Part shown: piece by piece, positions 35,162 to 45,714 of the stretch
Position numbering within the stretch: position 1 is the first letter of the stretch
How the letters are laid out: the number at the start of each line of letters is the position of its first letter
Assembly (NCBI GenBank): GCA_010093685.1
Contig: MU006221.1
Coordinates: 1,519,491 to 1,583,490, forward strand
DNA length: 64,000 nt
DNA from: Ophiobolus disseminans
Taxonomy: Eukaryota; Ascomycota; Dothideomycetes; Pleosporales; Phaeosphaeriaceae
Reading direction: 5' to 3'
Notes under the pieces: generated by a model
Seen by the model: only the letters and a program-made list of their open reading frames with translations
Databases searched by the model: none
What the model was told of the DNA's origin: nothing
Made by a program: the position numbers and the translations under genes

Positions 35162-35833
35162 ATGTCGTCCACCCAAGCCCTCCAGGTCTTCAGCATATCC
35201 ACCGCTCTCCTAGCATCCGGCGGCATAGCAACGCTCTCACTCTTCGATGTGCCGATTATTAAATCCCAACCCGCGTCAAGAGCACTACCCATGACGCGCT
35301 GGCTGTTTTCGCGCGGCTCGCATATCTTCCCCACTGCTGCGGCGCTCACTTCATCTGGCTTCGCATATCTCGCTTGGTCCGCTTTACCGGCTGCGAATCG
35401 CTCTTTCTCATCCCTCTTGCGACATGCTGCGAGAGGGAAAGTCGGGCTGTACGTTGCTGCTGCTGCGCTGACGATTTCAATCGCGCCGTGGACGACGCTG
35501 GTCATGATCCCGACGAACTTCAGGCTCATCGAGATGAACGAGGATTTGGGCGGGACAAGAAGTGCCAAATCTGCTGCTTATAGGGAAGAGAAGTTCGAGC
35601 AGCAGATGGCGGGCGAGTGGCCGCGCAATGCTGATGAGAGTACGGAGGGGAAGGACGATGTTAGTCAGTGGCTTGACTTTAGTCCGCCGCAGGAGAGGAC
35701 GCGCAAGGAGAGCAGTAAGAAGCAAGATGAGGAGGTTAGGGGGCTGTTGGAGAAGTTTGGGAAGCTGAACTGGGTGAGGGCGGGGTTGATGGGGCTTGGT
35801 GGTGTTGTGGGATTGGTTGGGAGTTTGGCGTAA
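35162..35833 (+). CDS. DUF1772 / anthrone oxygenase-like membrane protein
   Basis: Single exon, 223 aa. Four hydrophobic segments (about 8-28, 55-75, 92-116 and 200-221) and the motif TLVMIPTNFRLIEMNEDL near residues 118-135 match the DUF1772 family, which includes anthrone oxygenases of aromatic polyketide pathways (HypC/EncC-like). Many DUF1772 members have no known substrate, so the enzymatic role is only a possibility. Between helices 3 and 4 lies a charged loop (about 135-195, rich in E, K and R) longer than in the smallest family members. Convergent with the MFS transporter; the two stop codons are 87 bp apart. Confidence 0.78.
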   Translation: MSSTQALQVFSISTALLASGGIATLSLFDVPIIKSQPASRALPMTRWLFSRGSHIFPTAAALTSSGFAYLAWSALPAANRSFSSLLRHAARGKVGLYVAAAALTISIAPWTTLVMIPTNFRLIEMNEDLGGTRSAKSAAYREEKFEQQMAGEWPRNADESTEGKDDVSQWLDFSPPQERTRKESSKKQDEEVRGLLEKFGKLNWVRAGLMGLGGVVGLVGSLA

Positions 35834-35920
35834 AAATGGAGGTTATAGAGCAGTGTACAATCTTATCAACGCCGTCGCTTTTCCATCTCCCCAAAGTCTG
35901 CAAGAAGGGACAATAGTGGT

Positions 35921-37569
35921 CTACTCCGTCCTCTTCCCCACTCTCGGCAATGCAAACCAACACGCCATCATCCCTCCATACAGCCCCAAGCACACGGGAT
36001 GCAACACCCACGTCCCCGCCGCCTGCGCAAGTATACCCGTCGTAAACGGCGCCACCGCACCTCCCGAACTCCCAGCACCGCCGATGAATCCAATCGCCGT
36101 GGTTTGGATATGCCGTGGTAGCAAGCGCGAGAATATCGTTTGGGCACATGGATACACGGGCCCAAGAAGCAGACCCAGCAACGCCACTGCGACTGCGTTC
36201 CCGATGACGTTGGGAACAAACCACGCGAGAAGCTGGAGCAGGAACGATCCGATAGTGAGTATCACGACGAAGCGTTTTTCCCCAATGCGGGGCGCGGCAT
36301 GCGTGAGGACGAAGCGGCCGAGCGTTATGCCTCCCTGATATTGTGTTAGCTTTCCATCCCGACTCGATTTCCAACCTAATCAACAAGAAGAGCTATACGT
36401 ACCCAAAACCCCGCAGTAACATACCCCACCTTCGCCGGATCCCCATCCCTATAACTAATCAAATACGAAATAATCCAGCCACTAATCGCCACCTCGGCGC
36501 CCTGATACGCAAAAATGAACAGCGCGCCGAAAATTGTAACTTTACTGCCCAGCGCCACTTTCAAATCGTGCAGCTTGCTGCGCCCGGGCTGGCGACTCGC
36601 CGTGGCAGAAAGTAAGAGCGGTTCGGCTTCTTCTTCGTAGGCCCAGAACGCCCATGCTGCGAAGATGATGCAGCAGATACGTAGCCCGACGGCGAGGAAA
36701 TAGAATCGCGACCACAACACGCCGTTGGACACGAGCGCTGTCCCGATAATCGGCGCCACGATGCCGCCCACGCCATACGATCCATGCGCCGCGCCCAGCA
36801 CAACGCTCGGCGGATGCGTATTCGCGCAATACACATTATTCAGCGCGAGATTAATCGCAGCGCCAAAGCCCAGTAGGAAGAAAGATACAACGACAAGCGG
36901 GTACGGGGGCGTGCAGACTAAGACGATGTACGCGGCGAGTTGAATCGCGTCGCCGAGGATGAGCGTTTTGCAGCGCTTGAGCGCGGCGAGCAGGGGGGAT
37001 GTGATGAAGGCCGCGGATATGAAGCCGAGTGCGTTGCCGACGAAGACGAGGGACATTGTGGTGTAGGAGATGTGGTAGTGGGATTCCATGGAGGGGATGA
37101 GGGCGCCGACGACTGTGATGTTGGGTTAGAAGATGGGGGGTTGAGACGGGGCATTGGGGATTGGAGTAGTGGTGTGCCTGGTAGGATAAGACGTACCGGA
37201 GTCATTCATGCCGTTTGCGAAGTATATCAAGCAACAGCAAAGTATTCTCCACTTTGTCATTGGACTATTCCATGTTCGGATTAAGCCAACGGCTTCGTCG
37301 CTTTCAGGCGTGGGCGGGCGACTGATTTCGAGCTCATTTGGCGTCTTGGGGGTGTGTATCCCGCTTGGGCCTTTTTGCTGGGCTGGAGCTGTGAAGTCAC
37401 TGCGGGCCGATCCTGGGGTGATTTGGTCGAGTTCGATGTCTGGTAAGATGCCCACATCTCGAAGGCTTTGCGGTGGTTGCTTGTCGTTTTTCTGGTATGT
37501 GGGAGCGGGACTGGCGACTTTGGAGGCGGGCTGGACGGCGAAGAAGTTGTGGAATGATGAAGGGGACAT
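35921..37569 (-). CDS. major facilitator superfamily transporter
   Basis: Three exons (minus order): 37569-37197, 37112-36403, 36334-35921; introns of 84 and 68 nt; 498 aa. The first 95 residues are hydrophilic and cytosolic (PPTPESDEAVG). About 12 hydrophobic helices follow, from WRILCCCLIYFANGMNDS through GNALGFISAAFITSPLLAAL and GFGAAINLALNNVYCA to a last half with GRFVLTHAAPRIGEKRFVV and GLLLGPVYPCAQTIFSRLLP. This pattern resembles the fungal group annotated as Bsc6/FucP-like MFS proteins. The substrate is unknown. Its position beside a DUF1772 protein and a secreted FAD oxidase would fit export or uptake of a small molecule, by inference only. Confidence 0.88.
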
Positions 37570-38301
37570 GACGAAGTTGGGAATTGAGATGACTTTCAAT
37601 GTCTTGCGACACTTTGACTAGAATGGAGAGCGTGCTTGACCTAGCAAAGCATCAAGTCACTTTGTTCTGATGTTTAAACACTGAGAAGACAGAGGAAGAG
37701 GTTTTTGGTGGTACTTGAGTCTTCAGAAGAGCATGACTAGAAAGAAAAAGACGTTGAGTGTGGGGTTCGCGGAAGGTAACTAAAAGATAGTCGACGACAA
37801 AGGTGACTAGCAGAGCCGAATACTACGGGCGTCATTGCTGAATAATTGATCCCATCTTGACTGCGTATCATTGCAAGAACGTGCAGATAAGCATACGCAC
37901 TCCCGACTACTGGCCTATAGTTGCTCAACACATTCTTCCATACCAGAAACGTCTTGTCACGATGCAGCAGACAGTGGAGTTGGTGGGATTTGAGGGCGGA
38001 GATAGACGACCATTGGTCTTTTGCCTTGAACGCCGCCCTTTCGCATACGGAAGGCCATCCGTTTGATAGACACGCAATTAGTGCAGACCCTGCATAAATA
38101 TTCGCAATCAGTGGTAGGGTGAAGGAAGCCTTACCAGAAAGGCTCGGAAAGTGCGAAGTTCGAGAAACTGCAGGTGCCAGCGGTCGAAATTCCCTGCTTG
38201 GGGCCCGGCAATCCTTCCCTCTTTCGAAAATTCGTCGAGACCCCTCCAAAACACCAGCAGCACCAACATCGCGCCTACACGCGTGCAGATCAACTGCAAC
38301 C
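37570..38301. other. divergent intergenic region, MFS and EIF1AD-like promoters
   Basis: About 730 bp between two divergently oriented genes. A 204-codon minus-strand frame (37737-38351) crosses it, but its composition is unlike its neighbours, it has no domain, and it overlaps the EIF1AD-like start. Confidence 0.5.
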
Positions 38302-38799
38302 ATGGGCCGACCGAAGCGCAACCTTCTCGCGACTATTGATTCGACCGTCACGCCGCCTGATGAGCTGCCGTCGTCGCATTACATCGCGCGCATCACGACG
38401 GCTGCAGGAAACAACCTCTACAACGCTGAGCTTCCGGGCGGCAAGCCTGTTCTCGCAGAACTCGAAGCCAAATTTCGCTCCACGGTCTGGATCAAGCGAG
38501 GCAGCTATGTGGTTATAGATTCATCGTCCCTGGCAGATAGGGACAACAAGCTCGATGGCGAGATCGTAAACGTTGTACGGGACGAGAAGGCGTGGAGAAA
38601 GATGACATACTGGTAAGTCGGAAGACTGTAGACTTTAAGGTCTTGCTCTAGTAGGGTATCATCGCCTATCGTACAATCGCTGATATACATCTGCCACAGG
38701 CCCAAAGAATTCGTCAAAAAGTCCACGTACGTCGAAGACAGCGACGAAGAAGAATCGACGGTCGGAAAGATGCCTCCTGCCGACTCGGACGAAGACTGA
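38302..38799 (+). CDS. eIF1A-like domain protein (EIF1AD-type, S1/OB fold)
   Basis: Two exons, 38302-38612 and 38700-38799, giving 136 aa. The OB-fold core reads HYIARITTAAGNNLYNAELPGG, then LAELEAKFRSTVWIKRGSYVVI and KLDGEIVNVVRDEKAW, the layout of the small eIF1A-domain-containing protein found from fungi to animals. The animal homologue is nuclear/cytosolic and acts late in 40S ribosome maturation; the same role here is inferred from homology. The C-terminus is a short acidic tail (EDSDEEEST, DSDED). Its TGA abuts the stop codon of ALG3 on the other strand. Confidence 0.88.
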
Positions 38800-40261
38800 T
38801 CACTCGGCGTGTTCGTGGTCATCGATGACGCCCTTTAGCTCCCCTTCGTATTCGTTCCTCGTTCCCCACCACACTCCAGCAACCGTAGTCGCCAACACAC
38901 CTACCACAGTCGCCGAGCTGATGGGTGTGCTGGGATACACATTCCATGCCCACTCTTGCGCACCCCATAAGGCATACTGAACGATTGGATGGAAGCCTGC
39001 TTTCCACAGTAGGAAAGGCGTGCTCCACGCGATATACGCGTAAAATTGGTAGTGCAACGATCTTGCGCAGAGCATGCCAATGGTCATCGCTGTTAGAATG
39101 GCAGTCATGACAAAGTTCGGCGTGACTCTTTTTGCCATTACGTCCTGGTCCCTGGGCTCAGCTTGGGGCATGATGATTTTGAGGAACTGGCGTGGCGAGC
39201 GTTTGGACGGCTTCAACCAGCGCGTTACTCCAAACAGGATGAGGAGAGACGCATGTGCGGCGAGCAGGGAGATGGCGAATGGCTTCGACAGGAACGTTTC
39301 TTCTGGCACAAAACGCCAGTTGACGGTCCATTTGTAGAGAAACGCTCTGCTGAGTTCAAAAGCGCGTCCGAAGTAGGAGAATGCTTGTTTCCTGAAAGGG
39401 TAGCCAAATAAAACCTACATTCAATCAGTCTCAGTACCATTCCCTCGATCACGTGTGAACATACCGTAGTCTGAAAAATGATCATGCCCTGTGTGAAACT
39501 CTCCCTGCTCCCCAATTTCTGAATCATCAACACTCCCATCGCCGGCAACGGCAGCAGCAAACTCATCTTAACATTCAGACCTGTCGCGAAGAAGAAACTG
39601 CCCAGGTGCCATTGATCGCGCTGGTAGCAGAATATGGCGGCGAAGAGCCCCAGCACAGCGAAGCAATCGTTGAAGCATCTCAGCACGAAAATACTATGCA
39701 TGCGTTTCGACAGTATCAACAACGGGAAGATATACGGCGGTACCTACAAATAACATTAGTTCCAGATATTCTCCCATTTCTCTTAACACCAATGCCAATA
39801 CCAACATCCATGGAAAAAACGGGGTTGAACTCACCCTCGCCCGTCGATAACACAACGCCACAACGCCCAGCGTCCCAAGATACACCAGCGCAAAAATATA
39901 CTGCGCAAACTTGACATCCCGCCCCTCATCCGTTAGCCAATACAAGTACTTGTAGATCCAGACGTGCGCGCCGGGATACACGAGCGGGCCCGTCGAGCCG
40001 CTGATCTTGGTGTAGTCGCGCTCGCCTTTGAGGTAGATGGCGATTTGCTGCATGTATGTGCTCCAGTCGATTTCAGTGTCTGCATGTAGCTTGGATTAGT
40101 TTGGTTGGATTGGGGCGGGATTGAACACGTGGGGGCGTACACGGCACTTTATCGATTACAACGCCGCAGAGCGCGGCGTCGGCGACGAGGAGCAGGGGGA
40201 TTATCCATCGCGCGTGGTCGGGGTTGTAGGCGAGGTCTTTTGCTCTACTGAGGAGCGACAT
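38800..40261 (-). CDS. ALG3: dolichyl-P-mannose alpha-1,3-mannosyltransferase ALG3
   Basis: Adds the sixth mannose, from dolichyl-phosphate mannose, to Man5GlcNAc2-PP-dolichol on the luminal side of the ER during N-glycan precursor assembly. Exons (minus order): 40261-40141, 40079-39835, 39743-39465, 39414-38800; 419 aa. Family motifs include YTEIDWSTYMQQI, the catalytic-loop segment GSTGPLVYPGAHVWIY, RCFNDCFAVL and NVKMSLLLPLP, plus LHYQFYAYIAWSTPFLLW near the end. Many transmembrane helices are visible, as expected for this GT-C fold enzyme. The donor of intron 1 was placed at CCGT|GTACGC because only this keeps VPYTEIDW in frame. Convergent with the EIF1AD-like gene with no spacer between stop codons. 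Confidence 0.94.
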
Positions 40262-41011
40262 TGTGGTGGAGTTGTGATGTTGGTGGTGGTGGTGGGGGCA
40301 GGGGTTAGTGGGTGTGTTATAGCAAGCGCGATGTCACGTGGTAGGAGGTTGAGGTTTCAGCTGAGGACTCGGAGCGCGAGATGTTTCAGGCATGCGCGAC
40401 GGACGTGTTGTGCAGGTTGTGGGTTGGGGCTTGGTGTTGGAGTGAGGTGAGATGGGTGAGACGGGGTTCGGGGGTCCGAGGTGCGGAAACGCGGCTGGAG
40501 GTGTTCTCTTGGTGGGCATTGAGGCTTCGATATGACATAACACCACGGCACCGCTTCAAAACTTCACGATTGAATCAGTAACACTGTTGAAAAAGTAAGA
40601 GATGGAATGGCAGATGGGCAGCATTCACAAAACATCCATGGAACGCATCAACATAAGTTATGCAAAAGGGTCGAGCGATATCGTAAAGAGGTCCCTCATG
40701 AAGTAATGGTTGTCGCCTGTCGATCTATTGGAGATGCTGAGGATAGACACATCGCAGATTAAACTCGTGGATCAGCCAGACCGTGCCATGAAAGAAGGAC
40801 TGGCAAATGCGTGTGAGAAGTGTTCTCTGATGCCAATCTAGCCAGACTTGTTCAAAAGAGTACGGTAGGTAGTGCTTGCTTGAAGTGTTTTTTTTGGCGG
40901 AAGCTCCCGTCATTAGTCTCAAAGACTGGTATTCGACGATATCATTTGCATCACCACCGGATATCCGTACACATGCACCACACCAACATCTTGCCCCAAC
41001 ATCATCCACAT
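40262..41011. other. intergenic, ALG3 promoter side
   Basis: Holds the ALG3 promoter and the 3' flank of the AhpD-like gene. The + strand is G/T-rich just upstream of ALG3 (40262-40500). No gene supported. Confidence 0.5.
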
Positions 41012-41922
41012 TCAAAGCTTCGACCTAACCGGCGCAAACGTAGTTCCCTCCCCACCTCCCAGCGCAGCAACAAGCTCATCCACCTTCTCCAGCACCCACG
41101 TGCACCCCTCGTCACTCACAAGCCACTTGATCGCCTCCTCACTACCCGCCTCAGGTTCCTGCTTCCACGTCCCATCATCCCATCCCTTCCGCAGTCCAAA
41201 CACATGGCTCAGCACCTGCGGCCCAACACCCTGCTGTGCTCTCAAGCACGTAATAGCAATCAAGCTGGTCGTCACGCGTCCAACCTTTGCACCAGGCTTG
41301 CCCGGCGGATCGGTGAACAAGCCACCGTATTCCTGGTTTATGATGAACACGGGCAAGTCGGGATGTGCTTCGCCGAGCTTATCGATGAGCTTTGTTTCGA
41401 GGGGCCGGTAGATGGCGTCCCAGAGGACGCGACCGCGTTGGTTTATGGATTCGATGTTTTCAGGTGAGGGGTTGCGTGTAGGTTGTGTGTTGAGGGAGGA
41501 TGCAATTGAGGGGGGGAGGTTGGCGCGGAAGGCGTTGAGCATGTTAATTGTGCGTGGGATCTATTAGGGGCGTTAGACAGGCGCTGTTTATGCTGGAGTT
41601 CTATGCTGGTGGTATGTACGCCATTGAAGCCTATACACTTCAGACCAATCTCACGCATGAATTCTGCTATTTGTACTCCTTCATCTGACGGCCTTGACGC
41701 GCTTGTGGAGTTGTATAAAGCGATCATTGACTCGGGCGAGTTCATGGTCATTGTCGCGGCGGTGGAAATGCCGAGCCATGATGGGCGGCCAAGCTTTCGC
41801 TCGGTGGCTTCTTCTTGGATGCGCTGATATACGGCTTGAATGCGTGGTGGTGCTGGGACTGGCCCTGGGCGGGAATGTGCGGCGTTGATGAGGGACTTGA
41901 GGGCTGGGGAGAGCTTCGACAT
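41012..41922 (-). CDS. AhpD/carboxymuconolactone decarboxylase-like protein
   Basis: Two exons, 41922-41620 and 41560-41012 (59-nt intron with a CTAAC branch site), giving 283 aa. The protein is clearly conserved in character: [67 protein letters not shown] and VGRVTTSLIAITCLRAQQGVGPQVLSHVFGLRKG. The last segment resembles the helical AhpD/CMD fold, with a Cys and a His in place of the CxxC of true peroxidase partners. I recall uncharacterised fungal proteins of this type, often predicted mitochondrial or peroxisomal. It ends in SKL-like residues (VRSKL), a canonical type 1 peroxisomal signal, so a peroxisomal location is likely. The reaction is unknown. Confidence 0.78.
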
Positions 41923-42570
41923 GATGGGCGAGCTTGGGCGCAGATGCGATGCGCAACAACGATTAATGCGACGTCTAGGATGTACAATTTTCTTAAATCT
42001 CTATGATCGAGTAGAGTATATGGAGTATGAGCTAGAGACCGCGCGAGCATACAGTATGTCTATAAAGTGGAACGAGCAAACAATGACGCCAGGTGGGATT
42101 CTGTTCCGAGGCATTTCCGCGCGTTTCGGCTTCACTTCAACCACCGCACCCGGTACCGCAAAAGCATCATCAGCCCACATCAACATTGGAGAATGCCGGC
42201 TTGGGATATAGTTCTTTCTCAAAATACTAATTTAAGACTTGTGACCTGTGGCAACTATCTGTTACGATCCCCTCCCTCGATTTGGCCACCTAGGTATGGA
42301 AGAGAACTGCTTCTCAACCTCTTTCCTCCCTCTCAGTCGCTAGTCGTTACCAACTAGAAGAAACCTTTCCTTCATTTGAACAGAGCCCGGTAACTTGTCT
42401 CTCTTACAAACACCGTTGATCAGGCACAGATACAAAAAGGGTATGCGTCTGCTCAGCGAGCGTTGTCACAATCTCGAATCATCCATGGATTCTTGTAGTA
42501 GTGGTTACCTAAAAGATACTCACTCCTCTCTCTCTATGCTCATCAAGTACCCAAGAAGCAGCAAAAGTAA
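41923..42570. other. intergenic, AhpD-like promoter side
   Basis: Spacer between the AhpD-like gene start and the first tRNA-like gene. The 9-mer ACCTAGGTA occurs at 42288-42296. No gene supported. Confidence 0.5.
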
Positions 42571-42715
42571 TGGATACACCGCGACTCGAACGCGGGTTTC
42601 TCACAGTTTAGGTACCATCGAGACTCCAATCATGTACTCCGGAGCCACCGCAGTAACAGACTGGAATCACGACGATAGTCATATTGTGAGCGTCATAACG
42701 CTAGACCATGCATCC
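42571..42715 (-). tRNA. tRNA-like gene with 81-nt anticodon-loop insertion (isotype unassigned)
   Basis: Minus-strand fold: acceptor GGATGCA pairs over seven positions with TGTATCC (one G-U), followed by discriminator A at 42571. D-arm is GTC/GAC with a 9-nt loop. A CTCAC/GTGAG stem is in the anticodon position, separated by 81 nt. A four-base variable loop and a T-arm CCGCG-TTCGAGT-CGCGG follow. A T-rich terminator (TTACTTTT) follows immediately. All this fits a Pol III tRNA gene with a long intron, but no U33 is found in the expected register, so the anticodon cannot be read and a pseudo-tRNA is possible. Confidence 0.45.
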
Positions 42716-42964
42716 TTGATGTTTTTTGATGGAAGAGACTGTGGATAAAATGGTGTATAATGAGCTTTACGTAGAGTGATTTTGCGGGAGTAAATCAGGA
42801 GGTAAAAGAGAGAAGTTGTGTCACGTTTAATAAACTCACTTAGCAAAATGATTGCTCGACCATTTGTGACATGTATTTGACCAAAGCCGGGCTTCAACAC
42901 AATGTAGCTTTCGATTCCTTTCCATCTAACATGACACTTCCTCACCTTGAGTTGCCAAAAAGAA

Positions 42965-43121
42965 TGGACACTCTACGATTCGAACGTAGGTCTCTCGCAT
43001 AGCATGTCACAAGACTGCTGCAGACGAACTGCCCGACAGGGCTTCGTGACCCTTTCGCGGCACGGTTAAGTGCCAGGTTGCCGATGATTCTGCGAGCGTC
43101 TTACCACTCGACCGAGTGCCC
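42965..43121 (-). tRNA. tRNA-like gene with 93-nt anticodon-loop insertion (isotype unassigned)
   Basis: Same architecture as the element 250 bp away. Acceptor GGGCACT pairs with AGTGTCC (one G-U), discriminator A, D-arm GTC/GAC with loop GAGTGGTAA, anticodon-type stem CTCGC/GCGAG separated by 93 nt, four-base variable loop AGAC, T-arm CTACG-TTCGAAT-CGTAG. TTCTTTTT follows the 3' end. Position 8 is C instead of T. The insertion holds two small hairpins (GGCAC..GTGCC and GCCC..GGGC). The anticodon is not identifiable with confidence. Confidence 0.5.
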
Positions 43122-44299
43122 TCTTTAGTGGTTTGAAGGGAGATTGGACGGGTGACTTAGATATGAGGTATGGGACGGGAACGTTGGTGTTTGGATGGAT
43201 AAGTTGTATTGAGATTGTGTTGAAATTGGAGCCAAATCATCACCTCACAATGGCAAATGCGTAGGCACTCGATCGTTCGACATCTCACGCAGAACAAGCC
43301 TTCCCAAACCATGCATAGTCTACGCGAGGTACAGCATCCCAACGCCTCACTAGACAACCTTGATAACAAGTTTAGGACTCTCGATGATCCAATCGTACTT
43401 GAATTCCGCCATACCAACCCTCTCATACGCCCCTTCGCATGTCGCTGATTCCTGTAACAGCCAGCAGTACGCCAAGATAGAAGACTCAGTTGTCGGCACA
43501 TATTCTTTCCCCGTACCCCTCAAAGAGATGGCTGTTATCCTGTCGCGTAACTCAAAACAATCGTTGAAATTCACCAGCGGTAGTGGTCGATTGCGTGTGC
43601 CTGGATATTGGCGGAAGGGCGAAGTTCCCAAAGCCTCGTTGTAACTGTCAGCTCTTTCTTTTCGTTGCACTTTCTGGCCCAGAGCAGGTACATTGAGTCA
43701 AGTTAAGTTCAATATGCATAAAGACCTGATCGAAGAGAGGGAGATGCTCCGACGTACCTAGGTATATGGTACATTGATTGAAAGTAGCTTGGTCTTAGGT
43801 ACTGCAACCCGGCAGCACCAGGTGTTGCCATGGTTTGTGTCTAGTATAGAGACTTGTCTATCCTCTCATCCTTCTCTCAATACAATCTTTGTAGTGAGGA
43901 TATACAGGCTACGCTTTGCGTTGTGAGTGTCGGGGACAGAGAGTGCATTCCGATCTGTCAAATCGCCGACGTGCGAATATAATTTGGGGCCATTCGCTGA
44001 ATACAAACGTCCGTAGTCAATTCCTTTCGAAAGGCTGCATAAAGAACTTTGGGGAAATAAGGTGTCTGGACCACGATCATCAAATCGTCGAGGAGATTTT
44101 GCATCTGGTCCCGGCTTGTAAGATATCAGTCTCCTCGAGGTGGAGATGTTTTTTCAGATTTAATGGAAGGGGAGAGGGAAGAGATGCGACAAGGCGGTTG
44201 CGACAAGGTGCTTGTTGCTAGTGCGCTCAACTGGGGCGATTTCCTTCCGCCCCTGAGGTTCCATCTCTGGATTTGCACCAACCCTTGAAAAGTATCGCA
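43122..44299. other. degenerate intergenic region
   Basis: No intact gene. A minus-strand frame at 43350-43670 recalls the C-terminal end of heterokaryon-incompatibility (HET) proteins but has no upstream HET domain. ACCTAGGTA occurs at 43756-43764. A 17-bp segment at 43894-43910 matches the repeats at 48.7-48.9 kb. Confidence 0.45.
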
Positions 44300-45714
44300 A
44301 TGGACCGCCTACCACAAGAGCTGATCAATAAGATCGCGTCCTATGTTCCACGCTACGTTGTGCGAAACTTCTACGATCGATCTCGTCAAGGGAGTGAACA
44401 CCCAATACCGATACTACCGTTCTATGCAACACTCTCTCGAGCCTAGAAAGAAGCCATCGAAGCAATCACTTTCCGTACCCTACGTATAAAGAGCGACGAG
44501 CTCGATGCATTCCATATCATCATAGTTGGCAAGCGCCGCCAAGCCCTAGACTCATTAAGTTATCACATTCAACTTCCGCATTACTCAAGGGAAGCATACA
44601 GGCTGAAGGACTCCATGGAAGAGCAGAAATTGAAGACTAAGTTCTTCACAAGAAGTGTTGTTGCCTGTATACGGTACTGAAACAATGGGAGGACGATGGA
44701 GTGCGGCATGCACTTCATCTGGACCTCAAAGCTGTTTCTTCGCCCCCGGACGATTCTTTGGATCGTTCAGGACGCTTCGCAAAGTCTGTTTTATTTCTTC
44801 CTCAACCTAGCCCCCTCCCTGTGTTGTCCAGTGTAAAATCTTTGCATTTCTCTAATCGCGGCCAGCGCGGACGTCGCAATATGGCGCCATCTGTCGGACC
44901 AAATCTTGTGGCGTCATTACTTATGCTGGAGAAAATTTGTTGGGATCTTGAACACGGTCCGCAGAGGATGGTTATTAATCGCGTTTACCTCCGGTCCGTG
45001 TTTACAGAGGCTCTCAAGCTTGTAAAACTTAAGCCCGGCTCCAAGGTTCAGATTGTTGATGATGAAGATAAACCTTTCAACCAGGCGGAGGATCACTGGT
45101 CCATCGCTCCCTACGGATACTCATACGACCCATTCAGTGCTTCAATACGCACATTCTCATACAACCTCACAACATTGATCTTGACCGCCCATGTCGAAGC
45201 GACACTGTTCTGGCCGTCAACAAACGAATCGAATATCGTCCACCTAGCTTGACCCTTTCTTCGACGCCTGCTACTCAAGTTCAGCATGCTGGCGCCTTCT
45301 GGCAGATGGTATTTTAAGCCACCGATCCCAGACCCTAAGGATTATTCGGGGAGAGAATACCAGTCCATGGACCATGATCCGCTTTACTATTTTCGTACAG
45401 AAACAGACCCAAGCATGATGGTCCCGTTTTTGAAAGCATTCGCCAAAGCGGTGCGCCATATGCCCGTTATTAAACACTTCGAGCTTGCCTGCCCGCTTAT
45501 GCAAACAATGTTCCAAATTACGTACTTCGCGCCAGGCTTGACAACTGACATGGTCGTCGAGAACAAAGATGACACGAAAGGCAGGCGGATGTACTACGAT
45601 GTTGGTGATGATTGGGAGCCCGAGAGCGATCTCATGGCGGGCCTTCGATGGGCGGGCAAGGAGCGATTTGGTGGCGATGTTATCGAACGGTTCTTGGACA
45701 GGGCCTGGTACTAA
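44300..45714 (+). pseudogene. degraded F-box protein gene
   Basis: Starts with MDRLPQELINKIASYV, a clear F-box N-terminus. The same frame meets TAG at 44444-44446, where the sequence reads SRA(stop)KEAIEA; a Trp codon is the likely ancestral state. Coding character continues (TFRTLRIKSDELDAFHIIIVGKRRQALDSLSYH) to about 44640, where one frameshift moves the reading to LKQWEDDGVRHALHLDLKA. That frame runs to a second stop, TGA at 45250-45252, and continues beyond it in the same frame to the final stop at 45712-45714 (FLDRAWY). Two nonsense changes and one frameshift make the gene very probably inactive. It belongs to the large, rapidly evolving set of fungal F-box proteins with a long variable C-terminal region. 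Confidence 0.75.

Noticed and set aside
37737..38351. 204-codon minus-strand frame between MFS and EIF1AD-like genes
   Set aside because: No domain or family resemblance, and it overlaps the start of a well-supported gene.
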